Below are positions 11,290-22,694 of a stretch of 64,000 nucleotides of DNA, piece by piece (the first letter of the stretch is position 1; each line of letters begins with the position of its first letter). The notes beneath the pieces are model-generated. The model saw only the letters and a list, made by a program, of their open reading frames with translations. It made no database searches and was not told where the DNA came from. The position numbers and the translations under genes are program-made. This DNA comes from Nectonema munidae (Eukaryota > Nematomorpha > Nectonematoida > Nectonematidae): positions 127,001 to 191,000 of the forward strand of contig JAUIRK010000902.1 in NCBI GenBank assembly GCA_030549495.1, given 5' to 3'.

Positions 11290-12601
11290 AAAACAAATCC
11301 TAAATATCCCTACTTGAGGCATTGCTGTGAAACTTTCTTGTCTCATCATTTATTGTCTTGTTTTGCTTCTCTTCTACACATTGGGCAATCCTGCGACCAA
11401 AAAATCAAAATTTCGTCACTTTTCAGTGAGGAATGTGGAACACCTTTCTTGAAAGCTTCAATTGGAAGGGATATGTTCAATTCTTGGTGCATTCTTGACT
11501 TTTGACGATAAAAGAGAGAGAAATTTGAATGACAAACTTTCTGCTGTAAGAATTTTGCACAATCATTTTAACGATATTTGCTCCAAGTATTGGACACCGA
11601 ACACATCTGTCACTATTGACGAACAATTGGTTTCCTTAAGAGGCGGGTGTAACTTCAAAATTTACGATCCTAAAAAGCCTGGACACTATGGAATAATATT
11701 TTATCATCTCAACGATGCTGTAAGTTTTTATTAATTAAGTCCGGAAATTTACGTGTCAGGCTTAGAAGATCGAAGTTATTCTCACTCTGCTCAAACTATT
11801 GTCAAAAGGCTTATATTAAATTCAAATTTACCTGACGGCTGTGGGATTTTTATGGATCGTTTTTTTACGTCTCATGAAATTGCAAAATGGGCACTTAGTA
11901 GAAATTTTACGATCTGTGGAACAGTTATGACATCAAGAAGATTCGTTACCAAGATTCTACAGCCAGCGTACCTAAAAACTCTTCGGTTGAACAAATGTGA
12001 TTCTCGCATCATTTATTCTAGAGAGGCTTCCTTATCTGCATATATTCCAAAAAATCACGCCAAGCGAAACTTTAAGGTTGTCTACATTCTTTCCTCCCAA
12101 CATAGAAAGAAGGTAGAAACAAGTTCTATCTCCTGCAAACCAGAACCTTTGCTTGAATATAATAAATTCAAAAGTGGCGTTGATGTGGGAAACAGAATGC
12201 TCAAACACTATAGAAGCTATAAACCCTGCAGAAGATGGACAAGGTGTGTGTTTAGCAACTACCTTGATATCGCATGCCTCAATTCTTTCATCATCGCCCA
12301 GTTCAATGCTCCTGAAGAATTTCCATCTGTGAGAAGTAGTGGAAGGAAAGTCTTCATAAAAAAACTTTCTCTACTTCTCAGCGAAGAATCATTGAAATTG
12401 AGGGCTGCAGCCTCCAACATGAACTTGAAAACAATCACACTCTTGAGCTATTACGGGTTTTCTTCAAACTTTGCACCACAAACTACAAATTTTCGAGGAT
12501 TCTGTTCTTTGTGTCTACCCAAAAAAAGTAGAACAACAAGAAAATGCAATAAATGTTTTTTATCAATATGTAAGAATCATTCAGACTTTTTTTTGTCATA
12601 A
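11290..12601 (+). pseudogene. piggyBac C transposase
   Basis: A nearly complete piggyBac DDE transposase core. First Asp in SVTIDEQLVSLRGG near 11619, FKIYDPKKPGHYG, second Asp in CGIFMDRFFTSHE near 11853, TICGTVMTSRRF, third Asp in SGVDVGNRM near 12181, YKPCRRWTRCVFSNYLDIA, and a cysteine-rich tail CSLCLPKKSRTTRKC. Visible lesions are a frameshift near 11485-11500, an in-frame TAA at 11732-11734 after NDAVSFY, and an apparent T-run indel near 12590 that replaces the last cysteines with a premature end. The long 282-codon open part (11753-12601) makes it one of the better preserved copies. Confidence 0.9.
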
Positions 12602-13102
12602 TTGTACATAAACTTCTACGTGTACATAAATTTGGGGTTCTTTTTAAATGCTCTGCTAATAAATTTTATAAAAAGTGATTATTGTATTTTTTGATTTGTA
12701 TAAATGTATATAATCACAATGTAAAACATCAACTCAAAAAGATTTTTTTGCTATTTTACCTGTCTAAATATGTTTGTTTATTGGAAATAAGAAAACTGGT
12801 ACGATAAAAAAATATTTTCTTGCAAAGATAATGTTGAATAACAAAATAAATGATAGCTAAACTTTTTGATGAAAAAAAAGATAAACTTTGAAGTTCATAA
12901 AACAATAAACATAATTTTCAATGAATTGACACAGAAACAAAGTAGCAACTCTTTTGTGTATTTCGCCATATAAGAACAAAAATAAAGAAATTATTTTAGT
13001 TAAACTTGTTTTTCAGAAAGTAGAGATTTAATTGAAAATTTACATATATTTTTTGAATTTTACATAATGGGAAAATTTTTTGTAATTTGCTTTTGAAAAT
13101 AT
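12602..13102. other. piggyBac C 3' untranslated region
   Basis: AT-rich, no gene. AATAAATTTTATAAA near 12658 may be a polyadenylation signal. It runs to the terminal repeat at 13103. Confidence 0.5.
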
Positions 13103-13138
13103 GTGTGGAGTAAATTACCATAGGCCGTAGTGCGAAGG
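13103..13138. repeat. piggyBac C 3' terminal inverted repeat
   Basis: GTGGAGTAAATTACCATAGG, then CCGTAGTGCGAAGG, followed by TTAT in place of TTAA. It is homologous to the end of piggyBac A at 2252-2290 in the opposite orientation. Confidence 0.7.
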
Positions 13139-13139
13139 T

Positions 13140-13635
13140 TATAAAGAAGAATACTCATCTAAAGACATACTACATCTAAACCCTAAGTAATTTTTTTTTA
13201 TAAATCTCTTCTTTATCTTATAAATAAGCCTCATAACATCACTTTGGTTTTTGGGCAAAAATAACCTCGATTCAATAACAATTCTCTTAAAAACGTACTT
13301 TGTGTTATAGAATTATCAGAAAAACCATCTAAAGAAGCAAGTTTCTATACAATTTCTTCTAAAGTTTCTTTTTCTTTTTTGAAAAATCTCTGGATTGGTA
13401 CTTATTTCTGGGTAGATTAAACCTCATCTTGGCCAAAAAATGTTTTAATCCAAGTGATTTCTTGGTTCGAAGCTGAAGTTGATTATTTTAAAACAGAGTG
13501 TTTTGCTTCTAAATGACGTATCAAGCCATTTGTTGACCATCCTTTGGATTTTAAAATGTAATTACATTTCTGACATTTAGCACTTTCTTCATTTTGATTT
13601 TTTTTAAAATTCCAAACATAGGATTTTTGATTCAT
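13140..13635 (-). pseudogene. hAT transposase N-terminal relic with BED finger
   Basis: From an ATG at 13635 the minus strand reads MNQKSYVWNFKK, then CQKCNYILKSKGWSTNGLIR and HLEAKH, a BED zinc finger with C-x2-C and H-x4-H ligands. After stops it continues LASLDGFSDNSITQSTFLRE and RGYFCPKTK, the conserved pre-catalytic region of hAT transposases. At least three stops break it, and nothing of the catalytic core follows before 13138. No terminal repeats were found. Confidence 0.75.
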
Positions 13636-13930
13636 TTTAAATTTCTAAATTAGAGTCTGAAAAAACAAAAGAAAAACTTTTAAAAAATAAAACTTAAAAA
13701 AATACTCATAAAAATTATTATTTAATTTAAGTTTAAAGCAAAAAACTTTATTCATTACCAGTATAACCTAAAACTTTTTGAGAGTTTTACTTTACAAAAA
13801 ACCATAGTTAAACATAAAACAAACATGTTTAAAAATAAAAGTATTACTTTTTGATCATACCCACAAGCAAAGAGAAAATTTTTTTATAAGAAAATCGTTA
13901 TGTTTGTTCCAGATCTAAAAAAACAACTTA

Positions 13931-15998
13931 ACACTAGAAGTACCAAAGATTTTTTATACCTAAAAAGACAATGTGGTCAAATTGACCACTCTGTATAACT
14001 TATCCAAAATTTGAAAATTAGAACTATTTTATTTAAAAATAATAATAAAAAAACAATAAAAACGCCTAACAGCTATTACATATAATTAACTTCTTTTTTA
14101 TGCATTTACCACATGCCATTTTTCCACACTTTTTGCACTTTTCAGTAGTTTTATTTTTACAGCCTTTTGTTTGGCACAGTTTTCTGGTTGATGAAGATAA
14201 CATTTTGTCGTCATTCAAAGAAAAGTCCGAATCACTATTGCATATTTCAACTTGATCTTTAACTAACTCTTCAATAAGATTCATAATAAATTGGCGTCTT
14301 GATATAGAAGATTTATTTATTTTCTTGTAAAGTATATAAGAATTTACCACGGCTAAATCTAAAACATTGAAAAAAAGGGCTAATGGCCATCTTCTAACTC
14401 CTGCTTTTGAAGTGTATACCTTTGTCATCTGGTCAACTATATCTACACCATACTTTGTTGAGTTATAAAACAAAATTGTTTCAGGCTTTTTTTTATTATC
14501 TTGCAAAATTTTTATTGTTTTAGTATGAAGAGAACTCAAAATCAACACCATTTTGTTTTCTTTTGCTTTATACGCTGTAAGAGAAATGTTTTCATTGCAA
14601 TAAAAAATTTTTGAAGAAAATTTAGGCATTTTATTAGGCTTGTGCTTCAAAAGTTCAGGAATTTCTTTCCTATTCAGCTTTATAGTTCCAACCAAACTTG
14701 TTTTTTTTCAAGCAGTTTTTCGCACAAACTTTTGGAAGTAAAATAGTTGTCACAAGTTACATTGTAACCTTTATTATACAGTTTGGATTGTTCAAGCAAT
14801 TTATCCACTTCATAATGACCAAGTTGAAGATTTCTTCTATCTTCATCTTTTCCAAGATAAGGAAATCCACCACAAACATACTTTGATTCAACCTCAACAA
14901 GTAGCCAAAACTTTATGCCAAATTTATCTGGCTTGGATGGTAGGTATTGAGTAAAAGGGCACCTTGCTTTAGTAGGAAAAAGCTGTTCATCCACGCTCAA
15001 ATAACAGTCAGGTGTATATGAGAGAATACAATTTTCTATAAAGATATTCCAAATATCGGAAAAAAGTGCAAATTTATCATTCTCAAGTCTTTTATTACGA
15101 TCGCTTTTCATATCAAACCTCAGATATTTCATAATCTTTTCATACTTTAAACGTGACATAGTGTTTGAGAAAAAATTGACGCCCCATTTTTTTGACCAAA
15201 AAGACTTGAGAGGGTAATTTTTACCCCCTAAAACGCCGCGCAATATTGAAAGTGCCATAAATTTGTCAATATCGTGCAAATCAATTTTCCAGTCATTTTC
15301 AAAATTTTTAGCTTCAAAGTTAGTACATTTTTGTATGTGTCGCAACATGTTCTCTGAAATTATACATCGAAAAGCTGAAACAAAACTTTTATCAATATTA
15401 CGAAGAGAATAATTTGTTGGACCAGATTTTACTTTGAAAACATTTTGTTGTTGTTTACGTCCATGTTCATCAGAGCAAGAAATTTCTGACCAAATTGTTC
15501 CATCTTTTCCAATCATATCATTATTATTTTGAAAGTCTACTTCTTCGGTTTCTAAGTTATTTGATGAATCTTCTGAAGTGAAAGAAATCTCTAAATTACG
15601 GAGAGTTTCTTCATCGCTTTCGCTGGAGAGAAAATCTGAACCAGAATTATCTTCCTCGAGACTACGAATGAATAACAACGCGTTTGCAGAGGCTTCTCTT
15701 TTATACTTAGGAAGAGGCATTGAATAAAAAATATTAAAAAATGAATTAAAAAGGACAAGCAACTGAAAACAAATGTTTGATTGATGAGATGTCAAAATGA
15801 CCACTTTGTCTTTTTAGGTATGTTAGTCTCTGCACAGAAAATTCATAAATGTTTTGAAGAACACATGTATTAAAAACATAGTATAATTATATATATTAAA
15901 AGTCACAAAGTGACTGATGATTTAATTGTTGGATTCTATATAAATTTATTGATTAAAAAGTACGATGTGGTCATTTTGACCACTTTGTCTTTCTAGTG
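13931..15998 (-). mobile_element. piggyBac E, complete with TTAA sites
   Basis: The 2068-bp element is flanked by TTAA at 13927-13930 and 15999-16002. Terminal repeats begin CACTAGAA at both ends (left CACTAGAAGTACC; right, read inward, CACTAGAAAGACAAAG). Each end carries a near-palindromic GTGGTCAAATTGACCAC-type block (13973 and 15966), with a further half site near 15795. It carries one transposase gene with a single visible lesion. Confidence 0.95.
14066..15720 (-). pseudogene. piggyBac transposase E, one frameshift (about 551 codons)
   Basis: Start chosen at the ATG at 15720 (MPLPKYKREA), because an acidic N-terminus (residues 20-70) follows as in PGBD4-like transposases. Catalytic Asp residues are all present: D244 in LSVDEQLFP, D324 in NVTCDNYFTS, D427 in YGVDIVDQM. 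The C-terminal cysteine-rich domain (CQTKGC, CKKCG, CGKC, CNSC) is complete. The only break is a one-base shift in the T8 run at 14701-14708, after LCEKLLEKK. It could be a real mutation or a homopolymer sequencing error; otherwise the gene looks full length and functional. Confidence 0.92.
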
Positions 15999-16314
15999 TT
16001 AACTTACAAAAAAAATATATTTTTTAAATTATGTATTGAGTTAACACAATATTTTTTTGTAAATTGAAATATTTTGACAATTTTCTGTTTTCCCGGGAAT
16101 AAATAAACTTTCTCGGCTCACTTAATTACTTTATTTAGATACGGCAGGGGTGGCCAAACTTTTTTTATATAAGGGCTACTTTTTTTGTAGAAATTTTTGG
16201 CGGTCTACCTTGAAAGTATAAAAAATAATTAATATTCTTAAAACAAATGTAACTTTTGTTGTTTTATATAAGTAAAAAATTTTTTTATTAACTTCAAAAT
16301 ATACAACTTAAAAA

Positions 16315-18173
16315 TTATAAAAACTTATTTTTTTTTGAAGATGAAACCTGGCACTGCATATTTTGTGCTAGTTTTTCAAAATTTGGATCGAAATTTGTCA
16401 GGGCGATTCTTAAACATGCCTGCAAATGTTCGTTAGTTAATTGAGATCTATGTTTTGTTTTTATACTATTCATCGAAGAAAAAGCAGATTTACACAAATA
16501 TGTGGATTCGAAAAACGAATGGAAACTAGCAAATACCCTCCAAATGTTGGGGTATTTATCGTTAAAAATATATTTTATAAAATCTTTCGACCCATGCATT
16601 GATTTAAGACTTAAGTCACATATTATATTTATAAGTTCTTCTTCTAATTCAGCCAAATTGCTAATTTGTAGAAAGTCGCCAATTTTTTTAGCTAAAAATT
16701 CAATACTCACGTCGTCCTTGAAGGGGTTTAGTAGAAAAGTGGTGATACTTTCAATATTATTAAAACTTTCGAATCTTTTTTCAAATTCATTCATGAGAGT
16801 TCTTAGACTAGCTTCATATCTATCCACATTTAATCTTTTTTCATCACCTCTTTCGTCATCTAAATTCGGAAAATATTTTAAGTCGCCACGTTCCATTTGT
16901 TTAAGTTGTATATTCAACTTTTCTTTAAATGAATTTACATGACTAACCATTTCAATTATTGATTTATCTTTGCCTTGTAATTGGGTATTTAGTAGGCTTA
17001 TCTTCTCAGTAACGTCGCAAAAAAAAGCTAGATCGCAGCGCCATTCTGAATCACTCAATTGAACATATTTTCAAGAAAAATGCAAACTTTTGGTAATAGT
17101 TCTCTGAAACGAGTCAAAAACTTAGCACGGCTTAGCCATCTAACATTTGTGTGTAAAAGCAATTCATTGTGTTCTTCTCCACACTCTTTTAGCAAAGCAC
17201 GAAACTCTCGACGCGATAAACTCTTTGACCTGATGTAGTTGACAGTTTTGAAAGCTATGTCCATGACATGATCAAAGTTTAAAACTTTTGAGCATAGGAC
17301 TTGATTATGTATGATGCAATGATAATCAATAAATCTGGGAAACTTTTCATCGCGCTTACAACGAGAAATAAAGCCCTTATTGCAACCAGTCATTGCAGGG
17401 GCACCATCTGTTGTAATTGAAACCAGTTTGGAAATTGGAAAATTTGTAAGTGATATAAATTCTTTGAATGAGTTGAAAATATCTTCACCTCTAGTGCGTT
17501 CATTCATCGGAATTATTGTTAACAACTCTTCTACGGCTGACATGTCAACAAAAACCATTCTGATGAAAACACAGAGTTGAGCAGTGCCAATATAGTCAGT
17601 CGACTCGTCAAACTGTAATGAGAGAACAACGCACTTATCAACATTAATTTGTAGAGCTTGCTCAAGATCTTGACTGATATCCTCTGTTCTTCGCATAATA
17701 GTATTTCGTGACAATGACAAGTTATTTATACATGTCATAATTTCGGACTTATTTTTTAAGTTTTCAAATAAAACATCTCCCGCTTTGATGAAAGCTTATT
17801 TTACTATTTCTCCATCGCTAAAAGATTTGTTATGTTTAATTAATGTTTGAGTAATTTTGAATGAAGCGATTGTAGCAGATTTTGAGCTTGTGTTGTATTT
17901 AAAAAAGCTATTTTGTTGTTCAAGCAATTCTGCTTTGAGTTGTTTAACTTTTGATTTTCTTAAGGCTGTATTTTGTGGAAAATCAATAGAATAATTTTTG
18001 TGAACTTTAAAAAAATGTCTTTCCACGTTCGCTTTTTTAGGCAATGCAACTATTCCCTTATAAATTAAACATAAACACTTGTTATTGTTCATTACAAAAA
18101 AGTAGTTCTCTTCCCATTCATTATGATAATGGTAAGTTTTTCTTTTTTTAAAAGATGATCCTGGCTCATTCAT
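16315..18173 (-). pseudogene. hAT transposase 2, two lesions
   Basis: It has the same architecture as hAT 1. MNEPGSSFKKRKTYHYHNEW starts the frame at 18173, followed by a BED-like finger region whose second cysteine is replaced (CLCLIYKG), so metal binding is doubtful. The core has LQFDESTDYIGTAQL, SITTDGAPAM, HCIIHNQVLC and NVRWLSRAKF. The C-terminal dimerisation domain shows ESTYLCKSAFSSMNSIKTKH. Visible breaks are one in-frame TAA at 17796-17798 and one frameshift near 17058. With its exact target duplication it looks moderately young. Confidence 0.9.
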
Positions 18174-18690
18174 TTATCAGCCACAAAGATAAAATCAAAT
18201 ATAGTTAAAACTACTTCTAAAAAAGGTAATAAAATATAGTAATAAAGGTACTTTTATAAAAGATTAATTTTGTAAAAAATTGGTATTAAGTTGAACATTA
18301 TAAACAAAATTGCAACAAAAATTTTTTTTAGGTTTTAAATTAAATATCAATTGATTATTTATGTTGACAACTATTTTTTATAATGATTTTTTTCATTAAT
18401 TTCACTTTTTTACATTTACCTATTTTTAATTTGATTTAATAAAATTATGACAAGCATGCCCTTCAAATAGAAAAAATTCAAGCAAGGATGTTATTTTTCT
18501 TAAGTTACTGTGTCGAATAACTGAAAGATTTAAAATAGATTTAGTAATTTAGTATACTTCATTATAGTAAATGTGTCACATGTGCATAAAAGACTAAATT
18601 AGAATTTTTTTAACATTGATTTCAAAGGTTGCTATAAAGACAAATTAGAATTTTTATATTCAACTTTCATAGAAACTTGCATATGGTTGC
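18174..18690. other. hAT 2 upstream non-coding part
   Basis: AT-rich sequence between the transposase start and the LINE insertion. No gene seen. Confidence 0.5.
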
Positions 18691-20680
18691 TATTGATATG
18701 ATATGATATGATATTTATTTACAAATGAAAGTTTACGCATGAAAAAAGTATGACAAAAACAACTGAACCAAATTATCGAAACAGTATGAAAATAATGTAG
18801 GTAATTTTGTGAAGATCCAAAAGCCAGGAGGCCGCAGTTAGGATTCAACACAGACTTTCAAGGATAGGGTAGAAAAATGAAGCATCGAGGACACGAGTTC
18901 AAAGCATTGCTCACGGAAACAAAGTGGAATATTGTTGTAGAGTCAAATAATAAAATTAGGAAGTAGAGCAGACATAGCAGTTTCTGTCACAATAGGTATA
19001 ATGGCTATAGGAAGAAATGAAAAAATTTTTCCAAATTTTTTTGAAGGTTTTCACAGATAAACTGGGGTCTTGAAAGTAAAAAGGAAATTGTTTGTGAAGT
19101 AAATTTGTTTTGTATCTGACTGACACAGTAGAAGTTGAGAGTCGGAAAAACATAGGCAAAGGATCGTGTGCTTTTCGGGTTTTGTGCTTTATATTATCAT
19201 TATATTGTAGAAATTTGCTGGAGTCCATGTGGTCTGTTATTGATGTTTTTATGCAAAAAGCAAGCAACTTTAAGATTGAAGAGATCATTCAGTTTGAGTA
19301 GATAGTGAATTTTGAAGACAGGTTCTGTGTGTGAGTTGTATTTGAGATTGAAAACATTTCTGAGAGGACGCTTTTGTAAAATCTCAATACGATTTTTACC
19401 GCTTGGGTACCAGTTTATGAGGCTATACTGAATGTGTGGCAAGAACAGAGTTTTGTAAAGAAGGAGCTTGATATTCGTAGGAAAGATATGTTTTGTGCGA
19501 TGAAAAACTCCAATAACTTGGCTCAATTTATTTGAAACCATATTAACATGATGGGAAAAGCTTAGCTTATTGTCAAGCACAAGCCCAAGTAGATTAAACT
19601 TATTGACTATGTTGAAACGTGCTTTGGATAGAAAGTCTTCATTTACACTGTCTTTCATGGATACAACCATTGCTTTAGATTTTAAATAGTTAATTTTCAA
19701 ATCATTATTCGTGCACCAAGCATAAAATAGGTTTAGATTATATAAAAACATGTTAATATTGATACAATTATCTTTTTTAATACAGGAAAGTGGGAAATAG
19801 CCACAGAAGTCATCAGCATAGAGAACAAAGGAAAATATACTTGATACATCAAAAATATCATTTACATAGAGACTAAACAATAGGGGAGATAAAACAGAGC
19901 CCTGTGGTACACCTGATCTGATAGGAGTGAAAGACGAAAGAGAATTATTCACCGATACACACTGTTTGCGAGCAGAAAGATATGAACAGAGGAGTGAAAG
20001 AGAGTTTTTACTGATCCTATAGACTTAGAAAGTTTTTGGATCAACAGTGAGTGGTTGACTGAATCAAAGGCCTTACTCATATCAAAAAAAAGAAGGACCA
20101 TGTCTTCTTTTTTTTCTAAAGAGGAAACGAATTCTTCAATGAGGAAAGAGTGCAAAATTTCTGTTGAATAGTCCTTCCTGAAACCGAATTGATGCTTATG
20201 AACAAGTTTATTTTGCAATATATGACCTTCAAGCTGAGTGAGAATAACTCTTTCAAAAACTTTGGAAAGTGCAGGCACCAACGAAATAGGTCGGTAGTTA
20301 TCTACATCTCTCCGATCTTCTTTTTTCCAGAGAGGGATTACTTTATGTGTTTTGAGAATAGAAGGGAATATGCAATGTCTAAAAGCCGATTTGATAGCCA
20401 TAGCTAAAAACTCAGAGACAGCCGTACCAATTAGCTTAATATGATAAGTCGATATGCCATATATATCACATGAATGACTGCTTTTTATTTTGTTTATTTC
20501 ATTCAAAACACCTACGCTATCAACATTAATGAAAGAAAAAGAGCCATCATCATAGGCATAAGAAGATTCATGTGTAAAATTGTTTGGAACATTCGAGCAA
20601 GCACGAGAGAAATATTGTTCTAAGAGGCTATTGTTCAGTAAGGCAAAATGAGACACTGAATTAACGAAAAAAAATTAAAT
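18690..20680 (-). mobile_element. CR1/Jockey-like LINE, 5' truncated
   Basis: A reverse-transcriptase-bearing non-LTR element inserted in hAT 2. Its 3' end on the minus strand is TAAATAAATATCATATC followed by short ATATC repeats (18694-18720), the microsatellite tail expected of CR1-like LINEs. A 3' motif GGCCTCCTGGC near 18830 recurs in related form in LINE tails at 45650 and 52285. No endonuclease domain is present, so the 5' end is truncated. No target duplication was found. Confidence 0.85.
18956..20656 (-). pseudogene. LINE reverse transcriptase and C-terminal domain
   Basis: Domains in order on the minus strand: HKVIPLWKKEDRRDVDNYRP, ISLVPALSKVFERVI, HQFGFRKDYSTEILHSF, FFDMSKAFDSVNHSLL with the first catalytic Asp, then a frameshift near 20005, SGVPQGSVLSPLLFSLYVND, FVLYADDF with the catalytic Asp pair (YADD), and the thumb and C-terminal region (LPHIQYSLINWYPSGKNR). 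A second frame change lies near 19205, before the tail (FPFYFQDPSLSVKTFKKIWK). This is a plain LINE relic and cannot retrotranspose. Confidence 0.9.
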
Positions 20681-20963
20681 TATAAGTAGATTAAAAAAAA
20701 TGTTTCTTAATAGATCTGACAAAAAATACACAACAAAAAATTCTACTTAATACTTTTCCTTTAAATTATAAATTATTGCTTTATTGCATAAGATTAAATT
20801 TAATATAATTTTCCTATTTCAAACCTTAAAAAAATTTTTTTTTTGAAAATTGTAGTCATAAAAGTAAAAATTTTTTTAATCACTTCGATATAACGAAAAA
20901 AGAGTTCTACTAAATGTCTTAGTGTCACAATATGTCTAAAAGAATTCTAAAAATATTTAAAAA

Positions 20964-21256
20964 GGTTCATAGTCGCAAAGTCGAAAACCAAAATGTCCGA
21001 GACGAAAACGTCCTAAAACCAAAACTTCCAAAACCAAAACGTCCGAAAAGAAAGCGTGTTAAATCCAAAATGTCTTAAAATCTAAACATCTTAGAATTAA
21101 AGAGTTCTAAAACCAATAAGCTTAAACTGAATTGTTTAGAACTCTTAAGTTGTTTAGATTTCAAGATATTTTGGACATAGGATGTATTGCCTTTGGACGT
21201 TTTTCTTCAAATGTTTTAGTTTTTAGACGTTTTGTCGTAGGTTTTGACCCGGAATC
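20964..21256. mobile_element. Small MULE-like foldback with short-motif arrays
   Basis: The left half has repeated units close to AAAACCAAAACGTCCG; the right half has the same motif inverted (GGACGTTTTTCTTC, AGACGTTTTGTCG). The flanks ATTTAAAAA and ATTAAAGAA match at 7 of 9 bases, suggesting a MULE-type 9-bp duplication. The ends are GGTTCATAGTC and, read inward, GATTCCGGGTC. There is no coding sequence. It lies inside hAT 2. Confidence 0.55.
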
Positions 21257-21875
21257 ATTAAAGAATAAACAAATTTGACATTTTGCATTGTAATCGTAAA
21301 AACTTTTTACCGAAAAAAAGACTAATTTATAAATTTAATGCAATTACAAAGACAAGCAAAATTTTATAGGTGATTTTTAAAATTTATATCATCAATCAGA
21401 CCAATTCTACTGCATGATGAAAAGATAATCAAAGTTAAATAGATAGCATACCACCGGAAATAATATAAGCTTCTCAAAGCTCTTAATTGGTAACATAAAT
21501 ACATAGGTTTGCAACATATAGTTGTCATACCCAACATATAATGATAATACAATGTCCTTAATTCTTGAAAAATATGAGGATTATTTATGGAAGGGAAGTG
21601 TGATGTTGCGCATAGAAAAATTTTAGCCTAAAATAAGAAATCTTTATCAATATGATTGATTATTAACTATGCGAAAAATTGGGAAAATGCAACTTCATGA
21701 AACATTCACATAGATAATATGATAGAAACGGAAATTCATAAGAAAAAAAATTGATCCAACAATTAATTTCTGGTTTATTCCTTAATTGTTTATAAACTAC
21801 TTGAGGTCTACTTTCTTGAGCTTGGCGGTCGACTAGTCGACCGCGGGCTACTTCTTGGACACCTCTGAGATACGG

Positions 21876-22694
21876 GATCCCTAGAAAGAAACACTAGTTG
21901 TCATTGAGGCAATTATTGTTTACATTAGTTGTTCATTAATATTATCAAAGCACCTTGGCTTACCACAGTATATTGGTGCATCACCATTACCACCATAATG
22001 GAGTAAAAAGCCCATCGTTTATTTATTTGGCTTTCACCAAAGATAGATTTATCTTGCTGAAAAGATTGTCAAATAAATCAAGTTTTTACTGTCGCTTTAA
22101 ATTTTGGATTACTATATGTATAAAATTAAGAAAAATATTCATTTATAATTATAAAAATTCAAAGTTTTGATTATTTTCCTTTATTCTATGGATAAAAAAA
22201 TTAACGCCATCTAGATGAACTTTTTTTTATGGTTGAAAATTTTTTATTTCAAAATTGAAAAGAAAAAAACAAATTGTACACAGTTTTCAAATTAAATTAA
22301 TAAACCACAGAAACCGATGAAAATAATATTTTATTTGTGAAAAACTAACACAAAAAGAAACAAGCTTAGACAAATATTACACATGAAAGTATGTGAAACG
22401 ATATAATACTTTCAGATCATCTTTCAATTTAAACTGAGCAATAAGTTGTTTATGCATTGTATACGTTTTCCACCATTTCTTCAGTACCATGTCTTTTCAA
22501 CAACAATCATGAAATTTATTGATCCACTTATCGTGACGCAGATCTTCAAGCAACTCAATAAAGTATATAAAAAGTGTCAAACGCATAAATAATGTTTACA
22601 GTCGTTTGTGATACCTATTGATTTTCTTACATGTGTAGTTTTGTGGTCTGAACTGTTCATCAATTACAATCTTTAGCCAACATCAATTTAAACC
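21876..22694. other. Spacer upstream of piggyBac D
   Basis: No gene recognised. AATGGAGTAAAAAG near 21998 resembles part of the piggyBac A/C ends, so the lost 5' end of piggyBac D may lie here, but I cannot place a TTAA boundary. Confidence 0.4.

Larger units (their letters stand above)
16145..21867 (-). mobile_element. hAT transposon 2, carrying nested insertions
   Basis: Left end CAGGGGTGGCCAAAC and right end, read inward, CAGAGGTGTCCAAGA are related to hAT 1. The element is flanked by an exact 8-bp duplication AGATACGG (16137-16144 and 21868-21875). The 5.7-kb span is inflated by a LINE (about 18690-20680) and a small MULE-like foldback (20964-21256). Both ends contain GGGCTACTT / AGTAGCCC words. 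Confidence 0.92.
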
